Origin: Asterella californica
Lineage: Eukaryota; Streptophyta; Marchantiopsida; Marchantiales; Aytoniaceae
DNA length: 64,000 bases
Reading direction: 5' to 3'
NCBI GenBank assembly: GCA_036924285.1
Contig: JAYKYS010000009.1
Location: forward strand, 7,378,001-7,442,000
The position numbers and the translations under genes are program-made. The notes under the pieces were generated by a model. That model worked only from the letters and a program-made list of their open reading frames with translations, was not told where the DNA came from and ran no database searches. How positions within the stretch are numbered: the first letter of the stretch is position 1; each line of letters begins with the position of its first letter. Shown one piece after another: positions 59,701-64,000 of this stretch.

Positions 59701-61149
59701 TCGAAGAACCAGTTTTTAGGTCCTGTCTTTATGCACGTACGTTGGTTTGGTCATTCGAAGCGCAACTCCCATCATTCGTCCAATCCTCCGAAGCATGTCC
59801 TGTTCCGCCTCAGAGTCCACACTATCGTTATAAGCATATCGGAGTGATGATATCATCGTTACACGCTGAAGCAGGTACTTGTGCCACTCTTGCAATCAAC
59901 CAAGTCGTCGGTGGCAGGGAGGACTTCAGCCTGCAGCGTCATGGCAAATATAATGACATCCTTAGGCGACCACTGGGAGCCCGCTCTGGCGGGGGATCTG
60001 CAGGTGGAGACGCTCGTGTGCAATTTCTTGACATTCTACTTCCCCCCGGCAGCGCAGGCTCAAGTGCTTCGTGGACTTCTGGGCCTCGTCAATGGGAAGG
60101 ACACGGGCAACTTAGCTAAGTCATCGCTGATCGAGCGGGATGCACTAAGTCTTCTGGTCCCGCTGCTGAGCGATTCTGGAGTCGATGCCGAGGTTCGCAG
60201 ATACGCGGTCCAGATCTACGCTCGCCTGTCCGTAAGTGACAAGGAGGCTGCTGCAGCAGCCCTGACGAGATATGGCAGTGACGACTTCACCAACATTCTG
60301 ACCATGCTGAAGGTCCAGGACGCGAAGGCCTATCCGGAGAAGCTCGCTGCACTGACGATTCTGGCGAATTTGCCGCTGGAGGACGACAAGATCACTGGCG
60401 CTCTCTTGCAAGCGGATTGCATACCGCTCCTGGTGAAGTGCTTGGGCAGCAGAGAAGAGGCCATGCAAGAGGAGGCGGCTGGTGCTTTGTTGAGGTTTAC
60501 AGTCCCAGACGATCGAAACATGCAGCTGCGCCTTGCAGAACAGGGAGTGGTGCAGCGGCTCGTGACGCTGCTGGATTCTACTCGAACCTTGACACAGGAA
60601 AGGGCAGCGAAAGCACTGACCAATTTCTCCAGGAGCAGCTCGAAGCTCTCGGTCCCAGTCGCTCCTCGACCTTTCTTCTCTTGCTTCAGCGCCAAAAAGG
60701 AGACCTGCTCGGTGCACAAGGGCGTTTGTAAGGTCGAGACGAGCTTCTGCTTGAAGGAGGCTGATGCAGTGCCTGCGCTGCTCACGGTGTTGAAGGAGGG
60801 AGCGCCTTCTGCCACCGAAGCGGCGATCGAAACCCTCCTGACTTTGCTGGAGGGCGATCACGAGCATGGCGTTCATCTCATCGCCAAGTGCAATGGAATT
60901 CCGATGATGGTCAGTATCTTGAGCAATGGCACCAACGCAGCGCAGGAGATGGGACTGCTTCTAATCGAGAAGGCCTTCCGCATACTAGAGTACAGGCAAC
61001 AATTCAGCCCCGTCTTGCAGATGCACATCATCACTGTCGCTCAGAAAGGGAGCCAAAAGGCCAAGCAAATCGCAGGCAGGGTTCTGAGCCAACTTAACCT
61101 TCTTCACAGCCAGTCCGTCTACTTCGGACAGTCGACTTCTGCATCGTAA
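56758..61149 (+). CDS. U-box / armadillo-repeat E3 ubiquitin ligase (PUB42/43/44-like)
   Basis: Six exons give one open frame of 1005 residues: 56758-57072, 57263-57619, 58009-58551, 58794-59094, 59230-59456, 59875-61149. All introns are GT-AG and phases match at each junction. The ATG is in a good context (GCCATGG). Residues 1-224 form the helical plant U-box N-terminal domain. The U-box is at about 258-330 (FICPITRDVMRDPVQIASGQ, then RWFAKGHTRCPLG); it recruits an E2 enzyme to ubiquitinate substrates. Armadillo repeats fill about 345-990 and bind substrate. A Cys-rich insert at about 848-872 (CFSAKKETCSVHKGVC) is typical of the PUB44 group. Relatives act in stress signalling and senescence; this substrate is unknown. 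No defect seen; the least certain part is the first intron. Confidence 0.9.
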
Positions 61150-62749
61150 AAACATGCGCGAACGTTCACCAGCCGTTCCTTTTCTGCTCCGAGCTGAAGG
61201 TATCGTCATATCATCGAAAAGGAATCCTCGTCTCGGTCGCACCTCAAGTTCGGAACCGGGGATTCGGATCCCAAGCAAGGCAATTCAACGCTCTGATGTA
61301 ACCAGAGACTACCCGGAAAGCAGTGGGAAGATCAGCAAATCTCAAGTCGAACATATCCTGCTCAACCCCACAAGGTCCATTCGGATTCTCGGACCACTAA
61401 AATGATTTCGAACTTTCTATTGCACCAGGCGAAACCGTTTACACATGACTCGGTTCGAAGCAATTACTTCTAGGGAGGTGTAGTTAAACTCATTCATGGC
61501 TTAGTTTGATATGCTACCATGAGAGAGTCCAGTATGCCGGGTGGAAATCGAGGTACCTGGCTAAGATATATATCGTGGGGTGAGAAAAATTGTCTCTATA
61601 AATGTCCCACTGTAATATACATACGAGATTGCACGCTATTTCACTAGTGAGCAGAATTTCTACTGAAACAAGGTCGTTTACAAGGCCTGGAGAGCTTCTG
61701 CAAGCATCGGCCATAGATTTTCTCCAATTCAATAAATGGAAGAGATTGAACACTGCATTGACTGAACGAGCAAGTTCCGCACCTTAACTCCAAATCTGCA
61801 GAACTAGTTCAGTAAGATGGAGTATGGCGTATAAACCTTTAGTGCTATCTGCATGATGTTGGGTTGTTTTATTTGAAGTTGTGTTGTTTTTTTATAATCG
61901 GGGAGTAGAGTTTTTCATTCTTGGTGTTTATGAGAACAAGAAATTGATGTTTATGCGAACAAGAAACTTTTATCTACGCATAAAAGAAGATCGTATAATA
62001 TCAGATTGTTGTTTTGTGTGTGATGAATAAAATTAAGTTATAAAAAATATTTTTTATTTTTTTATTTTTTTATTATTAATTTTTATTGTTCTTCATGAAA
62101 AGAATTCCAAACTGTTTGTTTGAGATATTTTTTAAATTAAAATAGTCAGATCTATTTACCTGGAAAAGATGAAGTTTAGATCAGATAATTTATTTTGTTA
62201 ATTTTAAATCATAAGAAAATTTTTTTAGAAATTCGATCATTTACGATCAAAAATTAAAATATTTTGACTATCGAGAGTCTGATCTAAAGCTTCTTAGAGC
62301 TAACAAAGTCAAGAAAGAAGACTCTATCAACATCTGAAAATCGTTTGACGAAAAGAAAAAATTTCAGATGAATATTTTATTTTTTCGTTACAGTTTTTTT
62401 TTGGACTCATTAGAGTTCTACTTTATTATGTGTGGTATGTGATGATTAGTTTTAGCTAAGGACTTATACATGAATGTTATTTGGATCAGCGTTTGAATCT
62501 TGTGATATTGGTGCAAAGCGTCTCATTAGCAAAAGAGTGTTTTTATTGTTTTGAGCTACATTTCTATAGTCTCTGATCTATGTTAGAATTCAAAGACTTG
62601 TTTTAAGATATTGGGTGCATATTACATACTACTAAGGTCTATTTCTCAATTTTGTATCCATAGATAAAAGAACAAGAATGTATATAAAGTGTAGACTGGT
62701 AAATCTTAAGAAATTTGTTCTCGTGATTATTTTTTCTTCTGCCATCTCC
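61150..62749. other. 3' flank of the U-box gene and AT-rich intergenic DNA
   Basis: AATAAA at 61731-61736 could end the U-box transcript. From about 62030 the DNA is rich in A/T runs with no gene recognised. Confidence 0.45.
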
Positions 62750-64000
62750 ATGAAACAGAAAGGAAAGATGACACGTGAGACATTGTTGAAGATAGTTGTT
62801 ATGATTCAAAAGGATACTGGATGAAAAGATCCAATAAGAGCTCTATCGATACATGCTTACATCGTCAAGAACCAGCATGAAGTGTTGTTGGAAGAGAAGA
62901 GAAGACGAGATTTAGAGGATGCAGAAGAAGGAAAATCTTCCAAGAGATAAACTCGAGAGGAGAAAGTTTTTCAAGAGCTTCGGGATGCAAGAGCTCAAGA
63001 TCTACGGATGAATGATATTCCTTCTCCATTGAAAGAAATAGCAAAAGAGCCGTAGAAGGAAAAAAGTAAACCAGCTGCATACAAATTGTAGACGGACATC
63101 GAGGCTGCAATAGACTTGAAAGGAGCCTTGGAAGATCGCATTCTAAATGCGAAGATGCAGTTTATCTTAAGAGAGGTTTTGGACATTCTTAAGCGTAAGT
63201 TTCATGATGTCATTATCGATATCATCAAACGAAAGCGACAGATTATGGATGAGATTGTTTTATCACATGCTTGAGATACTAGTGTGTCAGTGGATGAGGA
63301 AAAAGAGCTTGCATAGTGCAAGGTATATTTTTCAAAAGAAGAAAAATATCAAAGACGATGTGTACATTTTGAGAATGAAGAGGAGGATGGGGAGCAAAGC
63401 TCAAGTCATTTACAATCACAATCATTGGGCTCGAGCTACAACAGAGACATTGTTTAAGACTGGAGATTTGGATGAGCTGGTGGTTGCTCTGGTCGATCAT
63501 GGATCAAAAATCAACATCATGTCGAAGGAGTCATACAAGAAGACGTGGTCTATCGACATAGAGCATGGATGAGTCATAAAGACAACCAACAACAAAAGAG
63601 GAGATCCGTGTGGAGCTTGTCCAGATATTAGAGTGCGAATGAGTGATGTTGTTTTTGAGCAAAAGTTCTTTGTTCATGAGCAACGTCATACCTGTTCATT
63701 CTTGGACAACCTTTCAACACAACAACTCCCATGGAGATGATGATGCTAGACGACGAATCTGCTTATGCTAAGATCCGAAGTTAAGATGAGAAGAGAACAA
63801 TATAGTTCTTGACTATATCATCAAATCATTTGCAATCGAAATCATCCAAAAGAGAAATCACTTTCAAGGGTGAGCGAAGAGTTCAAGAATTTTTGTTAAA
63901 TATCACTATAGAGTGGGATTGTAGTAGTGTGTAAGAGAAAGTACTCTCGCTTGAAGAAGAAAGTATCTTTTGTACAAGTTTTGTGAGGTTTTCAGAGTGT
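62750..64000 (+). pseudogene. Element D: gag-protease region of a second C-family gypsy element (cut by window end)
   Basis: Shifted, stop-filled frames match element C. FHDVIIDIIKRKRQIMDE (about 63200-63250) matches the end of C gag; ARATTETLFKTGDLDELVVA, ALVDHGSKINIMSKE (about 63487-63531) and GACPDIRVRMSDV match the C protease, including the unusual Asp-His-Gly site. The two copies differ at very many positions, so D is an old, independent insertion. Its 5' LTR was not identified in the AT-rich DNA to the left, and RT would lie beyond the window. Confidence 0.75.

Overview
This window looks like repeat-packed nuclear DNA of a land plant. Three things point there: a six-exon U-box/armadillo ubiquitin-ligase gene of the plant PUB42/43/44 type, two Ty3/gypsy elements with the tRNA-Asp primer site and reverse transcriptase style of the plant Athila/Tat lineage, and a Ty1/copia scrap. 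A second gypsy family and an R2-like non-LTR element suggest a non-seed plant (bryophyte or lycophyte), but that is only an inference. I see one intact host gene. Almost everything else is degraded mobile DNA, much of it nested.

Layout. 1-12187: element A, a gypsy element whose 5' LTR start lies outside the window. It has an LTR of about 3.17 kb, the Asp primer site, gag-protease-RT-RNase H-integrase broken by stops and two frameshifts, a polypurine tract and a full 3' LTR. 12188-12691: antisense copia reverse transcriptase fragment. 12692-32136: element B, a relative of A with a 5.9 kb LTR (longer than its 5.3 kb interior) and no integrase. Its 3' LTR is split by a 2.4 kb insertion E (26885-29290), flanked by AGCGC repeats. 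32145-44891: a pair of ~158-bp inverted terminal repeats enclosing element C, a gypsy element of another family. C carries an antisense solo LTR of its own family, in its gag, with a CGGAG duplication.

44892-56757: gene-poor DNA with a ~360-bp tandem array, an R2-like non-LTR retrotransposon on the minus strand (50140-53310), an 860-bp foldback structure and a possible small solo LTR. 56758-61149: the U-box/ARM gene. 61150-62750: AT-rich intergenic DNA. 62750-64000: start of a second, divergent element of the C family (D), cut by the window end.

Most interesting point: the LTRs of A and B each carry a long protein-coding frame. In A it lies upstream of the LTR TATA box, so in U3. The A and B proteins are diverged homologues with the same plan: N-terminal globular domain, acidic/basic linker, C-terminal coiled coil. 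Element B is also saturated, on both strands, with GAAGAC/GTCTTC; ten copies sit in about 110 bp near its LTR start. A U3 accessory protein plus a family-specific short DNA motif recalls the sequence-specific anti-silencing systems of plant VANDAL transposons. That link is a hypothesis, not something the sequence proves.
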